NCBI RefSeq assembly: GCF_004349235.1
Contig: NZ_SMKY01000006.1
Span: 20,792 to 84,791 of the forward strand
DNA from: Actinomadura darangshiensis
GTDB taxonomy: Bacteria; Actinomycetota; Actinomycetes; Streptosporangiales; Streptosporangiaceae
Reading direction: 5' to 3'
Length of the DNA: 64,000 nucleotides
Positions 8,904 to 16,553 of this stretch are shown piece by piece. A model generated the notes under the pieces. That model did not search any database. It was not told the origin of the DNA and worked only from the letters and a program-made list of their open reading frames with translations. The position numbers and the translations under genes were made by a program. How positions within the stretch are numbered: position 1 is the stretch's first letter; every line of letters begins with the position of its first letter.

Positions 8904-9883
8904 CCGGCCGGCCACCCATGGCGGCACCACGGTCGACGCCGTCACGCGCCGCGCAAACGGCGGTGCGGGGGGCCGTGGAGGATGTCTCGGCGGGGTGGGT
9001 GCCCGACTCGGTGGCACGGCACGCCGCCGTGCCCGGGACACTGCCGGTCGGCTCACCGGGAAAGGTCGGCGTCCTCGACCTGCGGTTCGACGCGGTCGCC
9101 GGGCGTACGGAGCTGACCGGGCATTTCCAGCGGGCGCCGCTGCACATCGCGCGCCCGTTCTACCTCGATCCCGAGCTGCCCGGGATGCCGTACGTGATGC
9201 TCATGTCGTCCGGCGGCGGCGTCCTCCAAGGCGACCGGTACCGCACTGACCTGACCTGCGTGGCCGGGACGTCCGTGCACGTCACGACGCAGACCGCCAC
9301 CCGCCTCTACCGGATGGAGCGCGACTACGCGACCCAACTCGTCGGCATCACGGCCGGGCCGGGCAGCTACGTCGAGTACCTGCCCGACACGACGATCCCG
9401 TTCGCCGACTCGCGCTTCTACCAGCGGACCACGATCACCGCCGACCCCGCGTCGACGGTGGTCGTGGGCGAGAAACTCATGGCGGGACGGCTCGCGCGCG
9501 GGGAACGGCACGCCTACACCGCCTACTGCACGGACCTGGAGGTCCTAGACCCCAGCGGACGACTACTGTTCGCCGACCCGCTCCGTCTAGTCCCGGACGA
9601 GCACGAGGCGACCGGCCCGGCGGTGATGGCCGGATACGGGGTGATGGCCTCCCTGTACGTCGTCACGAGTACGGCATCAGCGCAGCAGGTCGCCGACGCG
9701 ATGCACGAGGCACTCGCCCGGTCGGGCCTGCTCGGCGGCGCGAGCGTCCTCCCGGACGACCGCGGCGCCTGGGCCCGAGTCCTAGGCGACCGATCACCCG
9801 AGGTCGGTGCCGCGTTCTTCGCCGCCTGGGACGCGGTCCGCCGACTCCTCCTGAACGTGCCCGCACCGGCCGCCCGGCTCTGA
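8900..9883 (+). CDS. ureD: Urease accessory protein UreD (UreH)
   Basis: A 327-residue accessory scaffold that binds the urease apoprotein together with UreF and UreG. Family blocks visible are GGVLQGDRY, HVTTQTATRLYRM and YLPDTTIPFADSRFYQ. The start is taken at the ATG at 8900, overlapping the ureG stop; the first 35 residues are poorly conserved and a later start is possible. It is the last gene of the operon. ureE, the nickel metallochaperone, is missing. Confidence 0.9.
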   Translation: MTGRPPMAAPRSTPSRAAQTAVRGAVEDVSAGWVPDSVARHAAVPGTLPVGSPGKVGVLDLRFDAVAGRTELTGHFQRAPLHIARPFYLDPELPGMPYVMLMSSGGGVLQGDRYRTDLTCVAGTSVHVTTQTATRLYRMERDYATQLVGITAGPGSYVEYLPDTTIPFADSRFYQRTTITADPASTVVVGEKLMAGRLARGERHAYTAYCTDLEVLDPSGRLLFADPLRLVPDEHEATGPAVMAGYGVMASLYVVTSTASAQQVADAMHEALARSGLLGGASVLPDDRGAWARVLGDRSPEVGAAFFAAWDAVRRLLLNVPAPAARL

Positions 9884-9900
9884 TTGTCGGAGGCTCCTGG

Positions 9901-10422
9901 TTGGCTCCTCCCATGACCGACGAGGAACGCTTCTGGGACACGATCGAGGCGGCCTGGGCCCCGCTGGCCACCGACGCCAACGCGGCGCGCCAAGCGCTCG
10001 CCACCCGGGCCCCCGACAGCGACCCGTGGGAAATGCCCGAGATCTCCGTGGTCGAGAAGGCGTTGGACGGGTTCCTCCGCAACCTCACCGCCGCCGCCCG
10101 GGAGCTGACCTCCGGCGAACTGACCGACCTCGACCGGGTGTGCGAGCGCCTGCTCTACGACATCGACCGCGCCGACATCCACGAGGTGACGGACGGCTCC
10201 GACGACGGCTTCCTCTACGCGCGCGGCTTCATCGTCGCCATGGGCCGGGACTTCTACACCGCGGTCGCCGCCGACCCGCGCCTCGCCGTGCTGGACGCCG
10301 ACTGCGAGCCGATGTGCTACTTCTTCGCCCACCTGCACCACGAACGCTTCGGCACGTTCCCCGACACCGGCTCAGGCATCTCCCGCGAGTCCTGCACAAA
10401 CCCCACCGGCTGGCTGGACTGA
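9901..10422 (+). CDS. DUF4240 domain protein
   Basis: A 173-residue soluble acidic protein. It has the DUF4240 features: an N-terminal EERFWDTIEAAW segment and a central helix pair ending in DGFLYARGFIVAMGRDFYTAV. Function is unknown. I chose the TTG at 9901 because GGAGG lies seven bases upstream; the ATG at 9913 lacks a suitably spaced site. It lies 17 bases after ureD, but nothing links it to urease. Confidence 0.7.
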   Translation: MAPPMTDEERFWDTIEAAWAPLATDANAARQALATRAPDSDPWEMPEISVVEKALDGFLRNLTAAARELTSGELTDLDRVCERLLYDIDRADIHEVTDGSDDGFLYARGFIVAMGRDFYTAVAADPRLAVLDADCEPMCYFFAHLHHERFGTFPDTGSGISRESCTNPTGWLD

Positions 10423-10669
10423 CGCCCAGCCGCCGTCAGCGCACCTCCACCGGCGCCCGGCTCCGCGGCATCCGGACCGCAGAGACACAGACGCCCCGAC
10501 CTCGGCCGGGGGCTCACCCTTTGAAACTGTTCTACGGCGCGGCCGGCTTGCGGCTTCAGTGCATCTATCCTCGGCGTGACTGCGACGTGACAGCGCGCGG
10601 CCCGTTGCCTGGACGTAAGGAGCTGTCGATCCGTCCGGCATGTCGAATGGGTCGACATAGGGTGGATGG
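10423..10669. other. Intergenic region, 247 bases, with a 7-bp dyad before the HTH-kinase gene
   Basis: No gene is apparent. Close to its right end is a perfect inverted repeat ATGTCGA / TCGACAT with a 5-base spacer (10640-10658). It sits 11 bases before the start of a gene whose product has an N-terminal helix-turn-helix, so an autoregulatory operator is possible. Confidence 0.35.
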
Positions 10670-11635
10670 GTGGACATCGATGATGCTGCCTCGTCGCAGG
10701 CTCTGGCCCTGCTCGGCAGGTGGGTCACCCGCCGGAACCGGCGCCCGCGGGACCGCGCTGACCTGCTCGCCGCCGCCTGGTGGGCGGGCAATCGCAACGT
10801 CGCCGCTCTGGCACGCGCAGCTGACGTCGGCCGCGATACCGTCTACGCCGATCTGCGCTCCCGTGGGATTGAGGTTGCGGACCAGCGTGCCCGCACCGCG
10901 CCCGCGCAGAGCATGCCGCTGGACTACCGCCCGCTGGCCAGGGACGAGGGGGCGTTCCAGCGGCCGCTGACCGTAGACGAGGTCCGCGCGGTCATATGGC
11001 GGGTCTTCGGGCCTGGCTGCCAGGTGATGTCCGCCGTCGAGCTGGGGGCGGGCATGTACAACTCCACGTACCGGGTCGAGATCGCGGGAACCGAGCCGGT
11101 GATCTTGCGGGTGGCGCCGGAGCCGGGCCGCCAGTTCCGCAGCGAAACCGAGCTGATGCGCAACGAGCACGCCTCGGTGCCCTGGCTGTCGGTGATCGCG
11201 CCTTTAATGCCGCGCGTTATCGCTGCGGATTGGTCCCATGAGGTGATCGGCCGGGATTACATGGTGCAGAGCCTGCTGGAGGGGGTGCCGGCGCCGGAGC
11301 GGCTGTCGGCCTATCCGCGTGAGACCTGGAGCGGTTACTTCCGGCGGCTCGGCGAGATCACCGCCGCGGTGCACGGGGTGCGTGGCCCGCGCTTCGGGCC
11401 GATCGCGGGGCCGGGGTACGCGGCGTAGTCGCAGGCGGTGCTGGCGTCGCCGGAGGAGATCGCCTCCGACGTGGAGGGCGTGGGCTTGGACTCGGCCGAC
11501 CTGCGCAAGGTCGCTGCGGTCGCCGCTGACCGCCGTACCGTCCTGGACGAGGTCACCCGGCCCCGGCTGCTCACCGGAGACTTGTGGACGGTTCACTGCG
11601 CAACCCGGGTGTCGGATTACGCACTGTCGGCCTGA
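10670..11635 (+). pseudogene. HTH-aminoglycoside-phosphotransferase-like gene with an in-frame stop and lost 3' end
   Basis: The frame starts at GTG 10670. Residues about 30-62 form a helix-turn-helix (NVAALARAADVGRDTVYADL), and from about residue 95 a phosphotransferase (APH) fold begins (ELGAGMYNSTYRVEI, PVILRVAP). An in-frame TAG at 11426-11428 interrupts it. The same frame then continues with SQAVLASPEEIASDV and reaches the APH catalytic-loop block RPRLLTGDLWTV before degenerating and ending at 11635. The TAG lies where related kinases have a tryptophan, so a TGG to TAG mutation is likely. The catalytic His of HGD reads Thr and everything after the loop is gone. Substrate unknown; probably non-functional, although the 252-residue N-terminal product could still bind DNA. 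Confidence 0.7.
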
Positions 11636-11807
11636 TGGCCGAGCATGCTGGCCGCAGGGTGATCAAGCTCGTCGCCGAACCCAAACTGCACGCCACCCTC
11701 TCCGAATCCACCACTTCGCTCTGGAGCGCGCAATCTATGCAGAGACCGCACTCGTCACGCTTGGAGCCGCTCCTGTCGAATCCGATGGACGCGAACCCAG
11801 GCAATCT
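11636..11807. other. Non-coding stretch after the phosphotransferase pseudogene
   Basis: No supported gene. The sequence shows no clear similarity to the missing 3' half of the phosphotransferase in any frame. Confidence 0.3.
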
Positions 11808-11846
11808 GTAAGGTGCCCTTACGAGTTTCTTGTAAGGGCACCTTAC
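11808..11846. promoter_or_regulatory. Twin palindromic operator before the Phd-like/PIN pair
   Basis: Two 15-bp sites, GTAAGGTGCCCTTAC (11808-11822) and GTAAGGGCACCTTAC (11832-11846), lie 24 bp apart. Each has GTAAGG...CCTTAC dyad symmetry, and the two are perfect reverse complements of each other. They end 20 bases before the start codon of the Phd-like gene. This is the arrangement expected for cooperative autorepression by a dimeric antitoxin (inference from Phd/YefM operons). Confidence 0.65.
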
Positions 11847-11866
11847 ATGTTGGGAGGGTGGGCATC

Positions 11867-12502
11867 ATGATCGACGAATACACCGGGGACGACGAGACCC
11901 AGCAGGGACTACGGGAGTTTATCGAGAGCCTGGTGGCTTGGCCGGAGGCGGTGCGCCGCTGGGGCGAACCCCTGAACGTTGAGAACGCACGCCGCGACTG
12001 GTTCCGGATACTCGATCGCATCCTGAAAGCCGGGGAAATCACCCTCATCGCCAGGGACCGTGCCGGCACAGGATGGGCTGCGGTCATTCCGGTCACTGAG
12101 GTCATCGAGCCACTCGATGAACTACATGCGTGGGGATCGTCTGAAGCCCGCCCGAAACTCGGCGATGTCGTTCGCGCGGCGGCCGGTTACAGTCCCGACA
12201 GCGGGCCGCAACTGATCACGATCCATCGCAAGCCCGCCGCCGCTGTGGTCAGTGTCCGCTACATCCTGGGCCGCCCCATGGGAGAGGACCGTCTCGACCT
12301 CGCCAAGCTTCTGCGCACCGGAGGTCGCGCGATCCTGGAGTTCTCCCCCGGAACTACGGACGACAACGTCCCGGGAGTACCCGGTGACCCCAAGGGATTC
12401 ATCGTGACCGTGCTGAACCCTGCGGGAGAACAAGTCGGGTTCGGAGGCGGCTACACCATCCAGGAAGCAATGGCCAACGTCAGCCCAACGGCGCCGAGCT
12501 AA
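11867..12502 (+). CDS. Protein with two Phd/YefM-like antitoxin segments
   Basis: A 211-residue protein starting at ATG 11867 behind GGAGGG. Two stretches resemble the Phd/YefM fold pattern of a helix, then a strand pair ending in a hydrophobic PVAVVV-like edge. The first is NARRDWFRILDRILKAG...LIARDRAGTGWAAVIPV (residues about 37-77). The second is EARPKLGDVVRAA...PQLITIHRKPAAAVVSV (about 94-134). The C-terminal 70 residues are unassigned. Twin palindromic operators upstream and a PIN-like nuclease gene downstream suggest an antitoxin and autorepressor. The Phd likeness is pattern-based; no search was run. Confidence 0.5.
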   Translation: MIDEYTGDDETQQGLREFIESLVAWPEAVRRWGEPLNVENARRDWFRILDRILKAGEITLIARDRAGTGWAAVIPVTEVIEPLDELHAWGSSEARPKLGDVVRAAAGYSPDSGPQLITIHRKPAAAVVSVRYILGRPMGEDRLDLAKLLRTGGRAILEFSPGTTDDNVPGVPGDPKGFIVTVLNPAGEQVGFGGGYTIQEAMANVSPTAPS

Positions 12503-12625
12503 GCCGCGCCGCTGGCCACCACGCCGGTCCGCTGACCAGCTACCGGGCCCTCGGCACGTGCACCTGATCGTCAGAAGCATCGACTTCGCAGACGTGGAAG
12601 ATCGCGATGAGGCAGGATCACCCGC

Positions 12626-13852
12626 ATGACCGACACCCGTCGCCTGGTGGTAGCCGTGGACACCACGGAGTTCTTCGACGATCTGACCCTGTCCAAGAGC
12701 GCGTGGATGCAGGTGCGGTTGTGGGCACTGCATGAGGAGGCGCAGCTGTGGGTCCCCGAAGTCGTGATCCGCGAAGCAGGCCGAAGGTACTGCACGCAGG
12801 TCGACCAGCAGTACACCAAACTGAAGGGCGTCGACAGGGCGCTTCGGGCACTGAACTGGGAACGCGACCCCCAACCGGTCGACGACCCCCGCCACGACCA
12901 AGTCGAGTCCCTCAAGGACGGATACGAGCTGTGGCTGCGTCAACTCCTCGGCCGACTGGGCGCCGTCATCCTGCCGCTCCCTCAGATGGGCCACGACGAG
13001 ATCGTCCGCCGTATGCTTGCCGAGGAACGCCCCTTCCGGATCAAGGGTGACGACAAAAAGCGCGGCCCCGACGGGTATCGCGACATGCTCATCTGGGCGA
13101 GCATCGCCGAGCGGGCCGCAACGCTGGAACCGGCCGACACGCTGTACTTCGTCACCGGAAACCACAACGACTTCTGCGATCCCGGCGACACCGACACCGT
13201 CGCCCTGGCGCTGCGGGCCGACCTGATCAGCATCGCGCCCGAAGCCCGGAAGGCCGCAGTTGCAGCACCCGACACGCTCATCGGCTCCATCCCCGCGATC
13301 CACCGCCTCGGTGGATTGGCGGACCTCGCGAAAGTCCTGCCCACGACCACCGGGGACCCAGCGGCGCTGGAGATCCAGGCCGCCCTGAACCGGGACGGCG
13401 ATCCGGTGCGTGACGGTCTCCTCGCTGACCTCGGCGAGAAATGCGAGAGCCTGGCCGACCAGTTCATCAACGACCGTCGCGACGACGATCGCTACAGCAG
13501 TGGCCTCGACTTCGACGAACTCCACCTCGGCCTCGAATCGCCCCGCCTCAACTGGCTTGACCTCGTTCCCGACACCCTGCGCACCGTCGTGCACGGCATC
13601 GACCCCACCTACGAGCCTGACCTGCTCATGGCCACCGTCACTGTCGCGGCCGACGCCGCGATCGAGGGCTACATCCACATCTCCGAATACGACCACGAAG
13701 ACGGCGGCTACTCGGTCTCACTCATCAACGACTACATGTACGAGGCCGAAGGCAGCCACCGGGTGATCCTCAGTTTCAACGCCCACATCGACGCCAACGG
13801 CGATATCGAGTTCCTCGAACTCGAAAAGGCCGTCCCCGAACCGGCCACCTGA
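12626..13852 (+). CDS. PIN-like (DUF4935-type) nuclease with extra C-terminal domain
   Basis: A 408-residue protein. The N-terminal 190 residues have the PIN-like acidic set: Asp12 (VVAVDTTEF), Glu50 (VVIREA), Asp153 (GPDGYRDMLIW) and Asp182 (FVTGNHNDF). This is the DUF4935 pattern, predicted to be a metal-dependent ribonuclease. Residues about 290-408 form a beta-rich domain (LLMATVTVAADAAIEGYIHI) of unknown role. It lies 123 bases after the Phd-like gene, same strand. I infer a toxin-antitoxin-like pair; the toxin role and target RNA are not shown by sequence. Confidence 0.65.
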   Translation: MTDTRRLVVAVDTTEFFDDLTLSKSAWMQVRLWALHEEAQLWVPEVVIREAGRRYCTQVDQQYTKLKGVDRALRALNWERDPQPVDDPRHDQVESLKDGYELWLRQLLGRLGAVILPLPQMGHDEIVRRMLAEERPFRIKGDDKKRGPDGYRDMLIWASIAERAATLEPADTLYFVTGNHNDFCDPGDTDTVALALRADLISIAPEARKAAVAAPDTLIGSIPAIHRLGGLADLAKVLPTTTGDPAALEIQAALNRDGDPVRDGLLADLGEKCESLADQFINDRRDDDRYSSGLDFDELHLGLESPRLNWLDLVPDTLRTVVHGIDPTYEPDLLMATVTVAADAAIEGYIHISEYDHEDGGYSVSLINDYMYEAEGSHRVILSFNAHIDANGDIEFLELEKAVPEPAT

Positions 13853-13931
13853 AGCACCGACCTCACCACTGGGGCGATGCCAGCAGAATCACTTCCGGGC
13901 AGGTTCTGGCATGTCGGCCAGACTCTTTTGA

Positions 13932-14333
13932 TCAGTTCAGCTCGGTGAGTATCGCGGCCATCGCTGTGTAGCTTTCGCGGATGCCGGCGGTGTTGCCGCG
14001 GCGATGCCGTTCGAGGCGGATCGCGCCCAGGTGCCGGGCCTCGTAGATGCGAGACCGCAGCACGGCGCGCGGCGTTGTGCTGGGGGTTCCGTAGGTTTCC
14101 CAGAAGGCGGTCCGTTCGTCCTGTTTCGCCGTCGCCATGCGGATGGTCCAGTCCGCTGCCGGGTCGCCCCAGATAGTTCGGTCGAAGTCGAGGACTCCGC
14201 TGAGGGTGGGGGCTGGAGACGAAGGTTCGAGAAGGCAATTCACGGTCCAGAAATCGCCTGCCAGCAGCGCCGTGGCTCGGTGATCTCATCGAAGACGGCC
14301 CGATGTTCGATGACAAGGTCGCCGCCCTTTGAT
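13932..14333 (-). pseudogene. 3' half of an aminoglycoside-phosphotransferase-like gene, frameshifted
   Basis: Read on the minus strand, one frame gives LVIEHRAVFDEITEP and the next gives ALLAGDFWTVNCLLE, VLDFDRTIWGDPAADWTI, then FWETYG and EARHLGAIRLERHRRG to a stop at 13932. These are the catalytic loop, metal-binding DFD and C-terminal helices of APH-family kinases. A one-base frameshift lies between EITEP and ALLAGDFW (about 14280), and nothing recognisable of the N-lobe precedes it. It is a decayed fragment. It overlaps the other pseudogene (10670-11635) only at the GD(L/F)WTV loop and differs there in sequence, so it comes from a different copy. Confidence 0.65.
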
Positions 14334-14428
14334 GGCCGCCTTGGCGCGCACCTCGCGCTCGTGTTCTGCCTACTCGCGGGCTTCCGCGGCCGGGGGGCTC
14401 TTGCTCAGCTGCGGAAAGATTCGGTTCG

Positions 14429-14587
14429 TGCTCGTCATCGCCTCGCCGGTGGGCGGGATGCTGACCGGGGCCGGACAGCATCGACGATCTGGACGTCCTG
14501 CCGCACGGCGGAATGGACAAGCTGTTCGCGGCATCCGCGCACCGTCCACACTCGCATCGGTCCTGCGGCGCGTCCCCATCGGCGCGG
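14429..14587 (+). pseudogene. Remnant of an IS1380-type transposase
   Basis: One frame reads SIDDLDVLPHGGMDKLF and the adjacent frame reads RAPSTLASVLRRVPIGA, preceded by VIASPVGGMLTGA. Together they recall the N-terminal block of actinobacterial IS1380-family transposases (SIDD-D-L-HGGM-F then APSTLG-FLR). At least one frameshift separates the pieces and both ends are missing. It is a non-functional relic beside the phosphotransferase remnant. Confidence 0.5.
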
Positions 14588-14593
14588 CTTGAC

Positions 14594-14800
14594 CTAGTAC
14601 TGTCGCCCGTTTCGGAGGGTCGGCTCGTGCTGCTTCGCACGCGCGAGCAGCGCGGCGAACGCTCTGGAGCTCAAGGTGAGGTGGCCAACCTCGGGAGCCT
14701 TGCTGTCTCGAACACCGATCGCATGAGGCAGAGCGGCCAGTTCAATGCACTCCTCGGTCCCGCCTGCACCGCTGTAGCTGCTCTTTCGCCAGATCGTCAT
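14594..14800 (-). CDS. DUF397 small protein (BldB-like)
   Basis: A 68-residue protein with the DUF397 signature: WRKSSYSG at residues 4-11, then CIELA, VRDSKAPEVGHL and a C-terminal AFAALL helix. The family includes the Streptomyces developmental protein BldB. The ATG at 14800 overlaps the stop of the upstream XRE gene by four bases (ATGA), so the two are translationally coupled. An upstream in-frame ATG at 14821 is less likely. Function probably depends on the partner XRE protein. Confidence 0.85.
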   Translation of the reverse strand: MTIWRKSSYSGAGGTEECIELAALPHAIGVRDSKAPEVGHLTLSSRAFAALLARAKQHEPTLRNGRQY

Positions 14801-15606
14801 GTGCGCATCCCTGCTATCCACTCGCGAGACTGGTCTTCACTCCAGGATCGTGCAGCGATCCGTTCGAATCGTACAGCCACGCGAGCCGCCTCCGCCTGAT
14901 CATCTATGATCCGACCGATATTGAAATTCGTACCTGCGAATGCCGCTCGCTGCCCATTCTGTAGTTCGAAATAGCTGAATGAACCGTCGACTCCGATATG
15001 CGGGAGGGCCGCCTCCGGGATCACGCGGATCGAAATGTTGCGGAGGTCCATGAGCTTGAGCAGCCGGTCACGCTGCTCCTCCATGAGCCCGGTGTCCGCC
15101 ATGGGGCGGAGCGCTACCTCATCCAGGATGGCCCAGATCATCGGGTCGTCGGCGAGCATCATCTCCTGGTGCGCCATCCGCTTTGCGACCGCGCGTTCGA
15201 CGTCTCCGACCAACTGGGCTTCGTGCCCCGCCGTCAAAAGTGACCGCGCGTAGCTCTCGTTTTGGAAGGGCATCGGGATGACGTTGTTGTAGAAGAGGCG
15301 CATCACCGAGGCTTCCCGCTGGTAGCGGCGGAGCCCTTCGGGCCAGTTCGGGTCGAAGCCGAGCCTTGCGTAGCGGAGCAGGATCGTGAAGAGGCCGCCG
15401 GTGTCCCAGGCCTTGTCGAGCGCGGCGCACTCAAGTTCGTCCAGCTGGCGGGTGCCGACCTCGTACTTGGAAACTTGACTCTTCGTGCAGTTGATGATCC
15501 TGCCCACCTGGGTCTGGGTCATGTTGCGCTTGAGGCGCAGGAAACGCAGATAGTAGGCCATGAGCGCGTAGAGCGAGATGTCTGGGTTCGGGGACGGGTT
15601 GACCAT
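14797..15606 (-). CDS. XRE-family regulator with DUF5753 (WhiJ-like)
   Basis: A 269-residue protein. Residues about 19-70 form the helix-turn-helix (LRLKRNMTQTQVGRIINCTKSQVSKYE), and the rest is the DUF5753 domain, with MPFQNESYARSLL, AKRMAHQEMML and WAILDEVALRP. WhiJ of Streptomyces has this architecture. The start is the ATG at 15606 behind AAGGGAG; the frame is open further upstream but not conserved. The downstream DUF397 gene overlaps it. The divergent ATPase gene at 15722 completes a common actinomycete module. Confidence 0.85.
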   Translation of the reverse strand: MVNPSPNPDISLYALMAYYLRFLRLKRNMTQTQVGRIINCTKSQVSKYEVGTRQLDELECAALDKAWDTGGLFTILLRYARLGFDPNWPEGLRRYQREASVMRLFYNNVIPMPFQNESYARSLLTAGHEAQLVGDVERAVAKRMAHQEMMLADDPMIWAILDEVALRPMADTGLMEEQRDRLLKLMDLRNISIRVIPEAALPHIGVDGSFSYFELQNGQRAAFAGTNFNIGRIIDDQAEAARVAVRFERIAARSWSEDQSREWIAGMRT

Positions 15607-15721
15607 GATCGGCACTCCCTTGTACTCCACAGCAGAGTTGCCAATGTATTCGGCAACTGGGACAAGATAGTTCCGCCGCCTCACTCTTGTCTCGGGAATT
15701 CCGAGAAGAAGGGATGAGAAC
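15607..15721. promoter_or_regulatory. Divergent promoter region between XRE regulator and RsbW-like ATPase
   Basis: These 115 bases must hold both promoters. The AT content is locally higher than in neighbouring genes. I saw no clear dyad. Confidence 0.35.
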
Positions 15722-16171
15722 GTGGGGATCAATGCCGTGAATCCGGGCGACCTGGACATAACATTTCAGGCGTCACGAACTGGGCCAGGGATGGCGCGGA
15801 GTCTGGTGGAGTTCCGACTTCAGGAGTGGGGGCTCGCGTGGATTGCCGGTGACGTTCTTCTGGTCGCTGGTGAATTGGTCGCGAATGCCGTGAAGTACGC
15901 GCCGGACCAGGAGATCCGGGTCAGGTTCACGCGGGAGGCGGGGGTCGTCGTGCTCGCGGTGTGGGACTCGTCCGGCGCCATGCCGGTGGTGCGTCCGGTC
16001 GTCGAACTGACGCTGGACGACATCGTCCCGGACGAGTGGGCGCTCGACCCCGGGCACGACGAAGGGACGCGCGGGCGCGGCCTGCCGATCGTCCAGGCGC
16101 TCTCCGTGGATTGCGGCGTCACCGAGACCCCGCCGTGCGGAAAGTGGGTCTGGGCGAAGGTGGCCTTCTAA
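15722..16171 (+). CDS. RsbW-like ATP-binding protein (HATPase_c)
   Basis: A 149-residue single-domain GHKL ATPase of the anti-sigma-factor kinase type. The N-box is LLVAGELVANAVKYAP (residues about 46-61), the G1 box is VWDSSG, and the G2 box is GRGLPIVQAL. It starts at a GTG (15722) ten bases after AGAAGG. Its stop overlaps the next gene (TAATG). Such proteins phosphorylate or sequester regulators; the target here is unknown but probably belongs to the XRE/DUF397 module. Confidence 0.82.
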   Translation: MGINAVNPGDLDITFQASRTGPGMARSLVEFRLQEWGLAWIAGDVLLVAGELVANAVKYAPDQEIRVRFTREAGVVVLAVWDSSGAMPVVRPVVELTLDDIVPDEWALDPGHDEGTRGRGLPIVQALSVDCGVTETPPCGKWVWAKVAF

Positions 16172-16518
16172 TGCAGCCGTACCTGCTGCGATGGCGCACA
16201 TACCGGGGGCGCAGGACGGCGGTGCGCTTTCTGGAAGTGCTGGCCGTCGCGGTCAAGGCGCACGGCTGGCGGTGCGTCAAGCTGTACGAGCCCGAGCAGT
16301 TCCCCATGCCGGTGCCGCTTCTGTGGGTTTACGCTAGCGGGGTCGCCGAAGACGTCGGTGTCGTGGTGAGCGTGCGGGCCGTCCCCGGTGGCGGATGGGC
16401 GTACTACCAGGCGCAGCGGGGCCGGTTCGGCTACTTCTTTCCTTGCGGGGACGTCAAGGCGGCGGCCGGACAGGTCGATCTGCTCCTCAAGCACCGGATG
16501 TTCCCGTCCACCTGGTGA
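16171..16518 (+). CDS. Small protein paired with the RsbW-like ATPase
   Basis: A 115-residue protein of unknown family, starting at the ATG that overlaps the ATPase stop (TAATG). The N-terminus is basic and helical. The C-terminal half reads VVVSVRAVPGGGWAYYQ then GRFGYFFPCGDVKAAA. A protein in the second module of this window (56463-56780) has a similar VLVVQDRGGWSFLWDAA...RVAAEMI layout, so they may be distant paralogues. Function unknown. Confidence 0.7.
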   Translation: MQPYLLRWRTYRGRRTAVRFLEVLAVAVKAHGWRCVKLYEPEQFPMPVPLLWVYASGVAEDVGVVVSVRAVPGGGWAYYQAQRGRFGYFFPCGDVKAAAGQVDLLLKHRMFPSTW

Positions 16519-16553
16519 TCACGGATGCCGGGCCGTTCGCACGGCTCGGCACT

